This document shows positions 43,235 to 52,098 of a DNA stretch of 64,000 nt, one piece after another. Position 1 is the first letter of the stretch. Each line of letters starts with the position of its first letter. The stretch spans positions 1,426,001 to 1,490,000 of the forward strand of contig NZ_CP011340.1 in the NCBI RefSeq assembly GCF_001278075.1, written 5' to 3'. This DNA is from Streptomyces pristinaespiralis. Lineage in GTDB: Bacteria; Actinomycetota; Actinomycetes; Streptomycetales; Streptomycetaceae. Under the pieces are notes generated by a model. The model did not search any database and was not told where the DNA came from. It saw nothing but the letters and a program-made list of their open reading frames with translations. The position numbers were made by a program, and so were the translations under genes.

Positions 43235-44269
43235 TCAGGCGTCGCCGCCGCGCAGGGTCCGGTGCTGGACCAGTACGGCGGCGACGATGATGGCGCCCTT
43301 GGCGATCTGCTGGACGGCGCTCTCGAGGTTGTTGAGGGCGAAGATGTTGGTGATCGTGGTGAACACGAGGACACCGAGGACGGAACCGACGATGGTGCCG
43401 CGGCCGCCGCTGAGCAGGGTGCCGCCGATGATCGCGGCGGCGATGGCGTCGAGTTCGTAGAGGTTGCCGTTGGTGTTCTGGCCGGAGCCCGCCAGCACGA
43501 TCAGCATGAAGGCGGCGATGCCGCAGCACAGGCCGGACAGCAGGTAGAGGTAGAGCCGCTGGCGGCGGACGTCGATACCGGCGAGCCTGGCGGCCTCCGC
43601 GTTGCCGCCGACGGCGACGGTGCGCCGGCCGAAGGTGGTGCGGTTGAGGACGAGCCAGCCGATGACGGTGACCGCGGCGAAGACCAGCACCAGGGGCGGG
43701 ATGCCGAGGATGTAGGCGTCCCTGATGCCGAGGTCGAGCACGGAGTCGACGGTGACGATCTGGGTCTTGCCGTCCGTGATCTGCAGGGCGAGACCGCGGG
43801 CGGAGGCGAGCATCGCGAGGGTGGCGATGAAGGGCACCATCCGGCCGTACGCGATGAGCAGGCCGTTCACCAGTCCGCAGCCGACGCCGACGATCACGGC
43901 GGTGAACAGGATGCCGGTGAAGCCGTACTCCTGGGTGGCCACCGTCGTGGCCCACACCGAGGCGAGCGCCACGATGGCGCCGACGGACAGGTCGATCCCT
44001 CCGCTGGTGATGACGAAGGTCATGCCGACGGTGACCACACCGATGACGGACGCCTGGGTGAGGACGAGCTGGAGATTGCTCGTCGCGAGGAACTCGTCCG
44101 GTTTGGTGATGCCGCCCACCGCCACCAGCACGGCGAGGACACCGAGCAGGGACAGATTGCGGACATCGAGGCGCAGTCCGAGCGGACGGCGTGAACCCCC
44201 CTTGTCCTGTGCGGACTTGGCGGCAGGCATCGGCGCGTCCTGCTGCGCCGGGGTGGCCGGCTGCGTCAT
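43235..44269 (-). CDS. Sugar ABC transporter permease
   Basis: A 344-residue CUT2-type permease with about ten hydrophobic segments and the family signature FVITSGGIDLSVGAIVAL, plus GGNAEAARLAGIDVRRQ before the last helices. It forms the membrane channel as a homodimer. It starts 6 bp after the ATPase gene and is followed, after 125 bp holding short 10-bp repeats (about 43129-43158), by the binding-protein gene. Confidence 0.94.
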   Translation of the reverse strand: MTQPATPAQQDAPMPAAKSAQDKGGSRRPLGLRLDVRNLSLLGVLAVLVAVGGITKPDEFLATSNLQLVLTQASVIGVVTVGMTFVITSGGIDLSVGAIVALASVWATTVATQEYGFTGILFTAVIVGVGCGLVNGLLIAYGRMVPFIATLAMLASARGLALQITDGKTQIVTVDSVLDLGIRDAYILGIPPLVLVFAAVTVIGWLVLNRTTFGRRTVAVGGNAEAARLAGIDVRRQRLYLYLLSGLCCGIAAFMLIVLAGSGQNTNGNLYELDAIAAAIIGGTLLSGGRGTIVGSVLGVLVFTTITNIFALNNLESAVQQIAKGAIIVAAVLVQHRTLRGGDA

Positions 44270-44275
44270 GCCGTC

Positions 44276-45790
44276 TCAGCTCCCTTCCATCACGAGGTCG
44301 AGTACGCGGTGCTCGTCGAGCTCCCGGGCGTCCGCCGTGTGCACGACGCTGCCTTCGCGGAGCACCAGCACCCGGTCGGCGAGGCCCAGGACTTCGGGCA
44401 CTTCGCTGGATACGAGAAGTACGGCGAGGCCTTCGTCGGCCAGCCGGCGGATCACTGCGTAGAGCTCGGCGCGGGCGCCGACGTCGACACCGCGGGTCGG
44501 CTCGTCCAGCAGCAGCACCTTGCAGCCGCGCAGCAGCCAGCGGGCCAGGACGGCCTTCTGCTGGTTGCCGCCGGAGAGGGTGCGGATGCGGGCGTCGGGG
44601 TTGTCCGGCCGCAACGACAGTTCCCTGGTGGCCCGTTGTGCGGCGGCCCGCTCGGCACGGTGGTCGAGCCAGCCCGCGCGGGAGAAACGGGAGAGGGTGG
44701 AGATGGAGACGTTGCGGGTGACCGACTCGAGCATCAGCAGGCCCTGCGCCTTGCGTTCCTCGGGGGCGAGCCCGATGCCGGCGCGGACGGCGGCACGGAC
44801 GCTGCCGGGCCTGAGGGCGGTGCCGTCGACGAGGACGCGGCCCCCGTCGGCCCTGCGTGCGCCGTAGACGGTCTCCAGGATCTCGCTGCGCCCGGAGCCG
44901 ACCAGGCCCGCGAGGCCGACGATCTCACCGGGCCGCAGTTCCAGGTCCACCGGGGCGAACTCGCCGTGCCGGGTGAGCCCTTCGACCCTCAGCACCGGTT
45001 CCTTGCCCGCGGCGGCGCCGGCGGCGGGACGCTCGGGGAAGACGTACTCGACGTTGCGCCCGGTCATCAGGGCGACCACGTCGCGGGTCGGGGTCGACTT
45101 GGCCGGCAGGCCGACCGCGACGGCCCGGCCGTCCTTGAGGACGGTGACCCGGTCGCCGATCCGCCGGATCTCCTCCAGACGGTGGGAGATGTAGACGACG
45201 GCGACGCCGTCGGCGGTCAGGTCGCCCACGATACGGAAGAGGTTGTCGACCTCGTCCGGGTCGAGCGCGGCGGACGGCTCGTCCATCACGATGAGCCGTA
45301 CCTCGTGGGAGAGGGCGCGCGCCATGGAGACGATCTGCTGCTGGGCGGCGGAGAGGTCGCCGACGAGCCGTGACGGATCGATCTCCGGATGGCCGAGCCG
45401 CTTGAGGAGACCGGCGGCCGCGGTGCGGGCGGTCCCGCCGCGCACGACGAAACCGGCCGAGGTGGGCTCGTGCCCGAGGAAGACGTTCTCCGCGACGGAC
45501 AGCCCTTCCACCAGGTCGAGTTCCTGGTAGATGGTGGCGATGCCGAGACGCATGGCGGCGATGGGCGACTTCAGGGAGACGGCCTCGCCCCGCCAGGTGA
45601 TCTCTCCGCCGTCGGGCTGGTGGGCCCCGGCGAGCACCTTGATCAGGGTGGACTTGCCGGCGCCGTTCTGGCCGAGGAGGCAGTGGACCTCACCGGCCTG
45701 GACCTCGAGGTCCACACCGTCGAGGGCGCGGACGCCCGGGAACGACTTGGTGATGCCGGACATGGTGAGCAGGGGTGGTTCTGGTGCCAT
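44276..45790 (-). CDS. Sugar ABC transporter ATP-binding protein
   Basis: This 504-residue protein has two ABC domains. The first has Walker A GQNGAGKST, LSAAQQQIVSMARAL and LIVMDEPSAAL. The second has GLVGSGRSE, LSGGNQQKAVLARWL and LLLDEPTRGVDVGAR. It resembles XylG/RbsA and energises the adjacent permease. The ATG at 45790 follows GAGGGG. It is the first transporter gene downstream of the ROK regulator, with 277 bp between them and no second ROK-type motif there. Confidence 0.95.
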   Translation of the reverse strand: MAPEPPLLTMSGITKSFPGVRALDGVDLEVQAGEVHCLLGQNGAGKSTLIKVLAGAHQPDGGEITWRGEAVSLKSPIAAMRLGIATIYQELDLVEGLSVAENVFLGHEPTSAGFVVRGGTARTAAAGLLKRLGHPEIDPSRLVGDLSAAQQQIVSMARALSHEVRLIVMDEPSAALDPDEVDNLFRIVGDLTADGVAVVYISHRLEEIRRIGDRVTVLKDGRAVAVGLPAKSTPTRDVVALMTGRNVEYVFPERPAAGAAAGKEPVLRVEGLTRHGEFAPVDLELRPGEIVGLAGLVGSGRSEILETVYGARRADGGRVLVDGTALRPGSVRAAVRAGIGLAPEERKAQGLLMLESVTRNVSISTLSRFSRAGWLDHRAERAAAQRATRELSLRPDNPDARIRTLSGGNQQKAVLARWLLRGCKVLLLDEPTRGVDVGARAELYAVIRRLADEGLAVLLVSSEVPEVLGLADRVLVLREGSVVHTADARELDEHRVLDLVMEGS

Positions 45791-46067
45791 GACGAATCCC
45801 CTCGGCGGGTGCGGCCGGTGAGCGGGCAGGGCGGGACGGGGGTACGGAAGCGGGTACGGGCGGCTCTGGGGCGCCCCTGGCGTCACGAGTGCCGGGGCGT
45901 ACGGGTGGGAGCGGGCGTGGCCTGGGGGTGCCATGCGACCAGTGCGGGGCGCCGTTCGCGGCGCGGTGTGCCGGGTGGTGCGGGGGCGTGCGGGTGGTGC
46001 GGATGGTGCCGTTCGGTGTTGCGACGGTGCTGTGGTGCTGTGGTGCGTTACGGGTCGTCCGGCCCGG

Positions 46068-47258
46068 TCAGGCCGGCGAGAACAGGTGGTCGCTGATGAG
46101 CCGGGCCGCGCCGATGACGCCGGCGGTCGGCCCCAACTCGCCCAGCACGATGGGGAGGTTGCCGGTCGCGAGCGGCAGGGACTGCCGGTAGACCTGGGTC
46201 CGTACGCTCGCGAGCAGGGTGTGGCCGAGGCCGGTCACCCCGCCGCCGATCACGACGAGACCCGGGTTGAAGAAGCTGACGAGCCCGGCGATGACCTGGC
46301 CGAGGCGGTTCCCTCCCTCACGGATCAGGTCCAGCGCCGTGGCGTCACCGGCCGCGGCGGCCGCCGACACGTCCACGGCCGTGAGCTGCCCGGCGGCCTC
46401 CAGCCGGGTGGCGAGCTCCACCGACCGGCCGGCCCGCGCCGCGTCCTCGGCGTCGCGCGCGAGGGCGGCGCCGCTGAAGTGCGCCTCCAGGCAGCCGCGG
46501 TTGCCGCAGGCGCAGGCGCGGCCCTCGGGTGCGACCTGGATGTGGCCGATGTCGCCGGCGCTGCCGGTCGTACCGCGGTAGACCTCACCGCCCACGACGA
46601 TGCCGCAGCCGATGCCCGTGCCGATCTTGATGCACAGGAAGTCACCGACGGATCGTGCGACACCGGCGTGCTGCTCGCCCATGGCCATCAGGTTCACGTC
46701 GTTGTCGACCATGACAGGGCAGCCGAGGTCCTGGCTGAGGGCCTCGCGTACGGGGAAGCCGTCCCATCCGGGCATGATCGGGGGCGCGACCGGCACGCCC
46801 TCGGGGTAGCGGACGGGGCCGGGGACCCCGATGCCCGCGCCGTCGAAGCCCTCCGCGAGGCCGGAGGCCTTGAGCTTGGCCGCCATCGACAGCACCTGCT
46901 CGAAGACGGCGACCGGGCCCTCGCGGACGTCCATGGGGTGGTTGAGATGCCCCAGGACCTCCAACTCGGCGTTGGTGACTGCGACATCGATCGACGTGGC
47001 GCCGATGTCCACACCGAGGAAGCGGAGCGCGGGCGCGAGCCTGATGTTGTGGGACCGGCGACCGCCACGGGAGGCGGCGAGCCCGTCGGCGACGACGAGT
47101 CCGGTCTCCAGCAGCCGGTCGACCTCGACGGCGAGCTTGGACCGGGACAGGTCGACCTGGTCCCCCAGCTGCGCGCGCGAGTTGGGCCCGCCGTCACGCA
47201 GCAACCGGAGCAGTCGCGCCTGATGCGCGTTCGCGGGTCGAGCGGTCATCCGTCTCAC
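46068..47258 (-). CDS. ROK-family transcriptional regulator
   Basis: The protein of about 396 residues has an N-terminal winged helix (ARLLRLLRDGGPNSRAQLGD, DLSRSKLAVEVDRLLETGLV) and a ROK sugar-kinase-like domain. The latter has DIGATSIDVAVT, GVPGPVRYPEG, a VDNDVNLMAMGE loop, and the zinc-binding motif CACGNRGCLEAHFSG. It probably senses a sugar and represses its own gene, the transporter and the ThuA-fusion gene. GTG at 47258 has the better-spaced GAGGGG; the ATG at 47249 is the alternative start. Confidence 0.93.
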   Translation of the reverse strand: MRRMTARPANAHQARLLRLLRDGGPNSRAQLGDQVDLSRSKLAVEVDRLLETGLVVADGLAASRGGRRSHNIRLAPALRFLGVDIGATSIDVAVTNAELEVLGHLNHPMDVREGPVAVFEQVLSMAAKLKASGLAEGFDGAGIGVPGPVRYPEGVPVAPPIMPGWDGFPVREALSQDLGCPVMVDNDVNLMAMGEQHAGVARSVGDFLCIKIGTGIGCGIVVGGEVYRGTTGSAGDIGHIQVAPEGRACACGNRGCLEAHFSGAALARDAEDAARAGRSVELATRLEAAGQLTAVDVSAAAAAGDATALDLIREGGNRLGQVIAGLVSFFNPGLVVIGGGVTGLGHTLLASVRTQVYRQSLPLATGNLPIVLGELGPTAGVIGAARLISDHLFSPA

Positions 47259-47337
47259 GTGCCCCTCCCCTCCCCTGGCCTTCGGCTGGGGACCCGGTCG
47301 ACTGTGTCCGTCGAGCTTTCGAGGGGAACGTAGCAGC

Positions 47338-47403
47338 GCTTTACCGAACTGGGAAGAACTTGAGCACAGTTCCGGTCCAACTTTCTCCACACCCGGGACA
47401 AAG
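47338..47403. promoter_or_regulatory. Two predicted ROK operators upstream of the ROK gene
   Basis: On the plus strand 47379-47403 reads AACTTTCTCC...GGGACAAAG, closely matching the site at 39643-39667. On the minus strand 47361-47338 reads AAGTTCTTCCCAG...GGTAAAGC, a weaker relative in opposite orientation. The two half-facing sites lie about 80-145 bp before the regulator start, consistent with autoregulation. Confidence 0.55.
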
Positions 47404-47552
47404 CTGATGGCTCGCTCGGGCCACATGCGGGGTCCGCCGCCGGCTGACCTGTGACAGCGGACCGCGTGGCAGCTGCCGACCGCGGTCCCGATCGGCCAGG
47501 CCGACCGACGTTCCCGGCCGGCGCCGGCCCGGGTCCGGGGGCGGGCGAACTG

Positions 47553-48125
47553 TCAAGGGCAGTCGATGTCGAAGGTGTTGCTCCACAGGAAGCCTGTGAG
47601 ATCAACGGTGGCGGGGACCGTTCGGCCGTCCGTGGCGGTGAAGTGGAGCCTGAGGCCGGATATGCAGGGGATGGCTTGCCTTGCGGTCAGGTTCCCCTGG
47701 GAATCGGCGCTCCCGCCGAAGTTCGTCTCCTGCAGTTGATCGTCCACGACTCGCACTCTGACGTTGCTGCCCGCCTCGAATCCTGTGCCCTCCACGGTGA
47801 AGACCGCACCGCCACCGGATCCTTCCCGGCTCACCCGAATCTGTGGATTCGCGGTGTGCGGAACCGTGACAACAGGCCCTTCGGACGGCGTGTCGAAATG
47901 CAGACTGTCAAGCAGCCGGATCAGGGAGCGTACGGAGATCGGCGCCGTCAGATCGAGGGCGCGTGCCATCATGCGGATGTTTCCGTCCGGGCGGAACTGA
48001 GGCAGCACACCTCTGTCGCGGGCACTGTGGACGGCGCTTCGTAGTTGGGGCATCTCGATGTCCTTCCCGACGGTCTCCGGGCTTCCATGGCGGTCTGATT
48101 CCTGGATCGCCGCCGCAGCGATCAC
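47553..48125 (-). CDS. Unrecognised protein, partner of the repeat protein
   Basis: This 190-residue protein overlaps the upstream repeat-protein gene (GTGA). No signal peptide is seen. Residues about 27-75 contain a helical segment (GNIRMMARALDLTAPISVRSLIRLL). The rest is beta-rich (VFTVEGTGFEAGSNVRVRVVDD, LHFTATDGRTVPATVDLTGFL) and looks like an Ig-like or IPT/TIG-type domain. It ends in FDIDCP with a conserved-looking cysteine pair (C153 and C189 approximately). Tight coupling suggests the two products act together. I do not recognise a family. Confidence 0.7.
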   Translation of the reverse strand: MIAAAAIQESDRHGSPETVGKDIEMPQLRSAVHSARDRGVLPQFRPDGNIRMMARALDLTAPISVRSLIRLLDSLHFDTPSEGPVVTVPHTANPQIRVSREGSGGGAVFTVEGTGFEAGSNVRVRVVDDQLQETNFGGSADSQGNLTARQAIPCISGLRLHFTATDGRTVPATVDLTGFLWSNTFDIDCP

Positions 48126-49108
48126 GCAAGGCTGACGAGTGCGAGCACCAGCCCCGTGCCCGAACTCAGCGGTGTCAGCGCCTTGCCGAGTACCGCGCCG
48201 AACGCCGCATCACGGTCCACGGCCGCCATCGCGTGCCCTGCCGTCGAAGAGGTGGTGAGCAGATCACCGACCCGGATGCCCCGGTCGGACGCGTCCGAGC
48301 GACACCACACCTTGCCCACGACGGCGATGTCCCGCCGCTCCATGTCTTCGGCCGGCTCACCGCCCCGGTCGAGGACGAGTGCCGGCACGCGGTCGCCCGC
48401 TCCGGAGACCACGCCGGCCACACGCGAGTCGTACTGCCGCACGCACGGCGCCAGCGCTCCGTCGTCGTCGAGGACGACGACCGTACCCGGACCGACCTCG
48501 TCGACGTCGGGGGCAGCGTCGGCCACGGCGAACTGCTCGGCCACGTCCCCTCCCGTCAGGATCAGGTCCCCGGTGACTTCCACGTCCCCGGCGAAGAACC
48601 CCGCCTTGCCTCCCGACATCGCTTGGCCGACGACACCGTTGTGACCCCTGCCGAACAGACCGTTCCCACCGTTGTCGTTGACGCCGGCCACTCCTGCCTT
48701 CGCCGCGTCCTTCCCGATCCCCAGGACGCCGTCCCCCGTCTCGCTCACCCCCACGACACCGCTGCCACCGGCGCCTCGCCCGTCTCCGAACAGACCGTTG
48801 TGGCCCCTGCCGAGGACGCCGTTGCCGCCGTTGTCGTTGACGCCGGCCACTCCCGCCTTGGCAGCGACCTTCCCGATCCCCAGGACGCCGTCTTCCGTCT
48901 CGCTCGCCCCGATGACGCCGTTCCCGGCCTGCCCGTGTCCGACGACTCCGCTGGTGCCCCTGCCGAACACGCCGTTCCCGCCATGGTCGTTCGCACCGGC
49001 CACGCCTGCCTTCCCGGACACCTTGCCGAATCCGAGGACGCCGTCCTCCGACTCGCTCACCCCGAGCACCCCGGCTTCGTTCTGCCCCGTTCCTTGCACC
49101 TGGACCAT
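48122..49108 (-). CDS. Gly-rich repeat protein with C-terminal autoprocessing-like domain
   Basis: The 328-residue product starts after AGAGGAAG. Residues 1-165 hold about three and a half repeats of 51 residues, each with GVLGxG, AGVAGxND, GGNGVxGRG and GVVG. That short-period glycine pattern is like trimeric beta-helix or tail-fibre shafts. Residues about 175-328 (GDVAEQFAVADAAPDVDEVG, VVVLDDDGALAPC, VAGVVSG, GKVWCRSDA) resemble the C-terminal peptidase-G2/intramolecular-chaperone type domain of such fibres. No signal peptide is seen. A structural surface or fibre protein is the best guess. Confidence 0.75.
   Translation of the reverse strand: MVQVQGTGQNEAGVLGVSESEDGVLGFGKVSGKAGVAGANDHGGNGVFGRGTSGVVGHGQAGNGVIGASETEDGVLGIGKVAAKAGVAGVNDNGGNGVLGRGHNGLFGDGRGAGGSGVVGVSETGDGVLGIGKDAAKAGVAGVNDNGGNGLFGRGHNGVVGQAMSGGKAGFFAGDVEVTGDLILTGGDVAEQFAVADAAPDVDEVGPGTVVVLDDDGALAPCVRQYDSRVAGVVSGAGDRVPALVLDRGGEPAEDMERRDIAVVGKVWCRSDASDRGIRVGDLLTTSSTAGHAMAAVDRDAAFGAVLGKALTPLSSGTGLVLALVSLA
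48632..49087 (-). repeat. 153-bp coding repeats
   Basis: Similar blocks start at about 48677, 48830 and 48983, 153 bp apart (51 codons). They share stretches such as GACGCCGGCCACTCC and CCCCAGGACGCCGTC. They encode the shaft repeats of the protein at 48122-49108. Confidence 0.8.
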
Positions 49109-49510
49109 GGCTGACTTCCTCTGGCTGGGTCCGAACGAGTTGCGCCGGTCGGTGCGCCGGCGCCACCAGTCGTTCGCTGTCGTGTACGACGAGAATTGGC
49201 GTCTACGAGATCGGAGCCCATCGAGCCCGGAGGAAACCCTCTGACGGTTCCGAGTGGGCTTCTCGCGCCTGTCCGACAGGATCAGGCGTTGGCGTCGCCT
49301 CTATGTTTCAACCGTACCTCCGGTCGCGCCAAGCACAATCCGGCGACTGGTTACGTCTTCAACAGGGCCCATGAAGACGTGAGTTGCGGCTCGGCGCCCG
49401 CTCGGGCCGGCCGCCCGGCACGTCCGCGTGGGGCAGCCGCCCGGCGCGTCGGCAAGCGCCCCGCCGTGGCCCTCCGTGCCGGTGGCGCGGGCACCGGCCC
49501 GGGCGCCGGG
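49109..49510. other. Intergenic region, no gene seen
   Basis: About 400 bp between the repeat-protein start and the end of the GntR gene. Apart from the presumed promoter of the repeat-protein gene I see no frame with a plausible ribosome-binding site and no strong hairpin. Confidence 0.4.
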
Positions 49511-50188
49511 TCAGGACTGTTCGTGCTGGTGGTAGGTCTTGCGGGTGTGCTCCGTGTGCGCCCGCATGACCTCCGTGGCCCGCTTCTCGTCCCGGGCCGA
49601 GATCGCCGCGATCAGTTCGCGGTGCTCGATCCACGACTGGCGTCCCCGCTGCCGGGCGACGGGGGTGTAGTACCAGCGGACCCGACGGTCGACCTGCCCC
49701 GCGAGCTCCGCCAGGACGAGGTTGCCGGCCAGCTCCATCACCTTGGCGTGGAAGGCCGCGTTGGTGGCGACCGCCAGGTCGACGTCGTCGTCCGCGACGG
49801 CCTGCTCCCCCTGGGCGCACAGTTCCTCGAGTGCCTCGATGCCGGCCGTGCCCGAGTTCGCGGCCGCGAGCCTGGCGGCCTCCGCCTCCAGCAGCGTGCG
49901 CACGGACAGGAGTTGGTCGGCCTCCGACTCGGTCGGCTCGTGGACGAACGCGCCCTGGGCGGGACGCAGATCGACCCAGCCCTCGGTGTTGAGCCGCTGC
50001 AGCGCTTCGCGCACGGGCTGGCGGGAGACGCCGAGATGACCGGCGAGCTCGCTCTCGACCAGGTGCTGGCCGGGCCGCAGCGCACGGGTGGTGATCAGTT
50101 CCAGCAGCGCCTCGTACACGCGCTCACGCAGCGGGCCGGGCCGTTCCAGTTTGGGCACGGTTCCCTGCGGCAGTCCTGCGGACAGCAT
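49511..50188 (-). CDS. GntR-family (FCD domain) transcriptional regulator
   Basis: The 225-residue protein has an N-terminal winged helix (LRERVYEALLELITTRALRP, LGVSRQPVREALQRLNTEGWV) and an all-helical FCD effector domain (RTLLEAEAARLA, DLAVATNAAFHAKVMELAGN, EHRELIAAISARDEKRATEVM) with a metal-binding His/Asp set. FCD members often sense organic acids. Related DNA motifs before its own gene, before sucCD/oxc-like and before the formate dehydrogenase operon suggest it controls oxalate and formate metabolism. ATG after GGAAGGGGA. Confidence 0.93.
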   Translation of the reverse strand: MLSAGLPQGTVPKLERPGPLRERVYEALLELITTRALRPGQHLVESELAGHLGVSRQPVREALQRLNTEGWVDLRPAQGAFVHEPTESEADQLLSVRTLLEAEAARLAAANSGTAGIEALEELCAQGEQAVADDDVDLAVATNAAFHAKVMELAGNLVLAELAGQVDRRVRWYYTPVARQRGRQSWIEHRELIAAISARDEKRATEVMRAHTEHTRKTYHQHEQS

Positions 50189-50250
50189 CGGCGGTCCCCT
50201 TCCGGGCGATGGAGCGGGCGGTGACGGACGACAACAGCGATCGAGGAATT

Positions 50251-50270
50251 GGCTATCGTCTACAGTCTAC
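50251..50270. promoter_or_regulatory. Predicted GntR autoregulatory site
   Basis: The minus strand reads GTAGACTGTAGACGATAG, sharing ACTGTAGAC-R-ATA with the site upstream of the formate dehydrogenase operon. A possible promoter (TTGCGC, 16 bp, GATAGC) runs across it towards the GntR gene, whose start is about 65 bp away. Confidence 0.6.
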
Positions 50271-50317
50271 CGAGCGCAATCGGGACCGACACCGAGACGC
50301 CGGTCACGTCGCCGGGT

Positions 50318-50460
50318 CCCGAACCGGTCACATCGGCCGTTTCCGAACGGGTCACAGCCCCCGTTCCCGAACCGGTCACATCGGCCGTTCTCCGAACAGT
50401 CGCAGTCCCCGTTCCCGAACCGGTCGCGCCGGCCGTTCTCCGACCCGTCGCCTCGCCACC
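50318..50460. repeat. 48-bp tandem repeats, intergenic
   Basis: CCCGAACCGGTC recurs at 50318, 50366 and 50414, each followed by (AC/GC)ATCGGCCG- or CGCCGGCCG-type sequence and a CCGAACGGGTC-like half unit. The array fills the space between the NUDIX gene end and the GntR promoter. No reading frame with a start signal uses it. Confidence 0.8.
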
Positions 50461-50497
50461 GCGAACCGACCGGGCCGGCCCTCCCGCCCCGGTCGCC

Positions 50498-50971
50498 TCA
50501 GCCGTCGGCACCGACCAGCGGCAGCAGCCGCTCCAGGAAGACCCGCTGGCCGCCGACCAGCTTGCGCCGCGCCTCGTCCAGTCCGTACCACTCCGCCCGG
50601 TTGATCTCCGGGAACTCGCTGAACCGGCCCGAGCCCCTCGGCCACTCCATGGTGAAGGTCCCCGGCACGACGAGGGACGTGTCCAGGTCGCCCTCCAGCG
50701 CCCAGGCCGTCACGACCTTGCCGCTCGACTGGCGCGCCTCGCCGAGCGGATGCCACGGCCCCTCCGGGGCCTCGAGCCCGAGCTCCTCCGCGAACTCCCG
50801 TCGCGCCGCGGCCATCGGCTCCTCGTCGGGGGTGTACTCACCCTTCGGGATCGACCATGCCGCCTCGTCGCGCGACTCCCAGAACGGGCCGCCCATGTGC
50901 CCGATGAGTACCTCGACACCGGTTTCCCGCCGCCGCCACAGCAGCAGCCCGGCACTCCGCTTCGCCACCAT
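50498..50971 (-). CDS. NUDIX hydrolase
   Basis: A 157-residue protein with a complete Nudix box, GEYTPDEEPMAAARREFAEE then LGLE (GX5EX7REUXEEXGU). The flanking sequence (AGLLLWRRRETGVEVLIGHMGGPFW, WSIPKGEY) is typical of small ADP-ribose or nucleotide-sugar pyrophosphatase-like members. The substrate is unknown. It lies 25 bp after the KAS III gene on the same strand, so the two are probably co-transcribed. The ATG at 50971 has no strong Shine-Dalgarno sequence. Confidence 0.92.
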   Translation of the reverse strand: MVAKRSAGLLLWRRRETGVEVLIGHMGGPFWESRDEAAWSIPKGEYTPDEEPMAAARREFAEELGLEAPEGPWHPLGEARQSSGKVVTAWALEGDLDTSLVVPGTFTMEWPRGSGRFSEFPEINRAEWYGLDEARRKLVGGQRVFLERLLPLVGADG

Positions 50972-50996
50972 GCCGTTCAGTGTGCCGCCCCGGACG

Positions 50997-51944
50997 TCAG
51001 GGGCAGCGGATGACCTGGCCCGCGTACGAGAGGTTCCCGCCGAAGCCGAAGAGCAGCACCGGGTCGCCCGACCGGATGTCCCCGCGCTCGACCAGCTTGG
51101 ACAGTGCCATCGGGATCGAGGCGGCCGAGGTGTTGCCGGAGTCGACGACATCGCGGGCGACGACGGCGTTGACGGCGCCGATCTTCTGCGCGAGCGGCTC
51201 GATGATGCGCAGGTTGGCCTGGTGCAGGACCACCGCCGCGAGGTCCTCCGGCGCGACGCCCGCACGCTCGCAGACCTTGCGGGCGATCGGCGGCAGCTGT
51301 GTGGTGGCCCACCGGTAGACGGCCTGGCCCTCCTGCGCGAAGCGCGCCGGGGTGCCCTCGATCCGCACGGCGTGTCCCATCTCGGGGACCGAACCCCACA
51401 GCACCGGGCCGATGCCCGGCTCCTGCCCCTCGGGGGTGGCCTCCACGACGGCCGCACCGGCGCCGTCGCCGACGAGGACGCAGGTCGAGCGGTCGGTCCA
51501 GTCCACGATGTCGGCCATCTTGTCCGCCCCGACGACCAGCGCCCGGGAGGCCGCGCCCGCCCGCAGGGTGTGGTCGGCGGTGGCGAGCGCGTGGGTGAAG
51601 CCGGCGCAGACGACGTTGAGGTCCATCACGGCGGGCGAGCCCATGCCCAGCCGCGCCGCCACACGCGCCGCCATGTTCGGCGAGCGGTCGACGGCGGTCG
51701 ACGTGGCGACCAGCACCAGGTCGATGTCGGCGGCCGTGAGCCCGGCGGCGGCCAGCGCCTTGGCGGCGGCGTGCGCGGCGAGCTCGTCGACCGGCTCGTC
51801 GGGCCCGGCCACATGGCGGGTCCGGATGCCGGCACGGCTGCGGATCCACTCGTCACTGGTGTCGACCATGGCCGCCAGGTCGTCGTTGGTGAGCACCTTG
51901 GAGGGCTGATAGTGCCCGAGCGCGACGACACGTGAGCCGGTCAT
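50997..51944 (-). CDS. 3-oxoacyl-ACP synthase III (FabH-like)
   Basis: This 315-residue ketoacyl synthase has the complete Cys-His-Asn triad: C113 in NVVCAGF, H241 in VLHQANLRI and N271 in DSGNTSAAS. The C-terminal FGFGGNLSYAGQVIRCP is also typical. It condenses an acyl-CoA starter with malonyl-ACP. Because it stands apart from other fab genes and next to a NUDIX gene, it is more likely a secondary starter enzyme than the housekeeping FabH. ATG after GAGGAGAA. Confidence 0.93.
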   Translation of the reverse strand: MTGSRVVALGHYQPSKVLTNDDLAAMVDTSDEWIRSRAGIRTRHVAGPDEPVDELAAHAAAKALAAAGLTAADIDLVLVATSTAVDRSPNMAARVAARLGMGSPAVMDLNVVCAGFTHALATADHTLRAGAASRALVVGADKMADIVDWTDRSTCVLVGDGAGAAVVEATPEGQEPGIGPVLWGSVPEMGHAVRIEGTPARFAQEGQAVYRWATTQLPPIARKVCERAGVAPEDLAAVVLHQANLRIIEPLAQKIGAVNAVVARDVVDSGNTSAASIPMALSKLVERGDIRSGDPVLLFGFGGNLSYAGQVIRCP

Positions 51945-52098
51945 GGATGGCGTTCTCCTCGCTCAGTGAGCAGGAAAGACCCAGTCTTGGCTGCTACCGA
52001 CCGGTACGGCGGCACGTGATCCCACAGCTTCCCGCCCCGGACTTTGGAGCTTCCCGAAGGGTGCCCGGCGGCCGCGGGGCCCGGCGTGACGCGACCCT

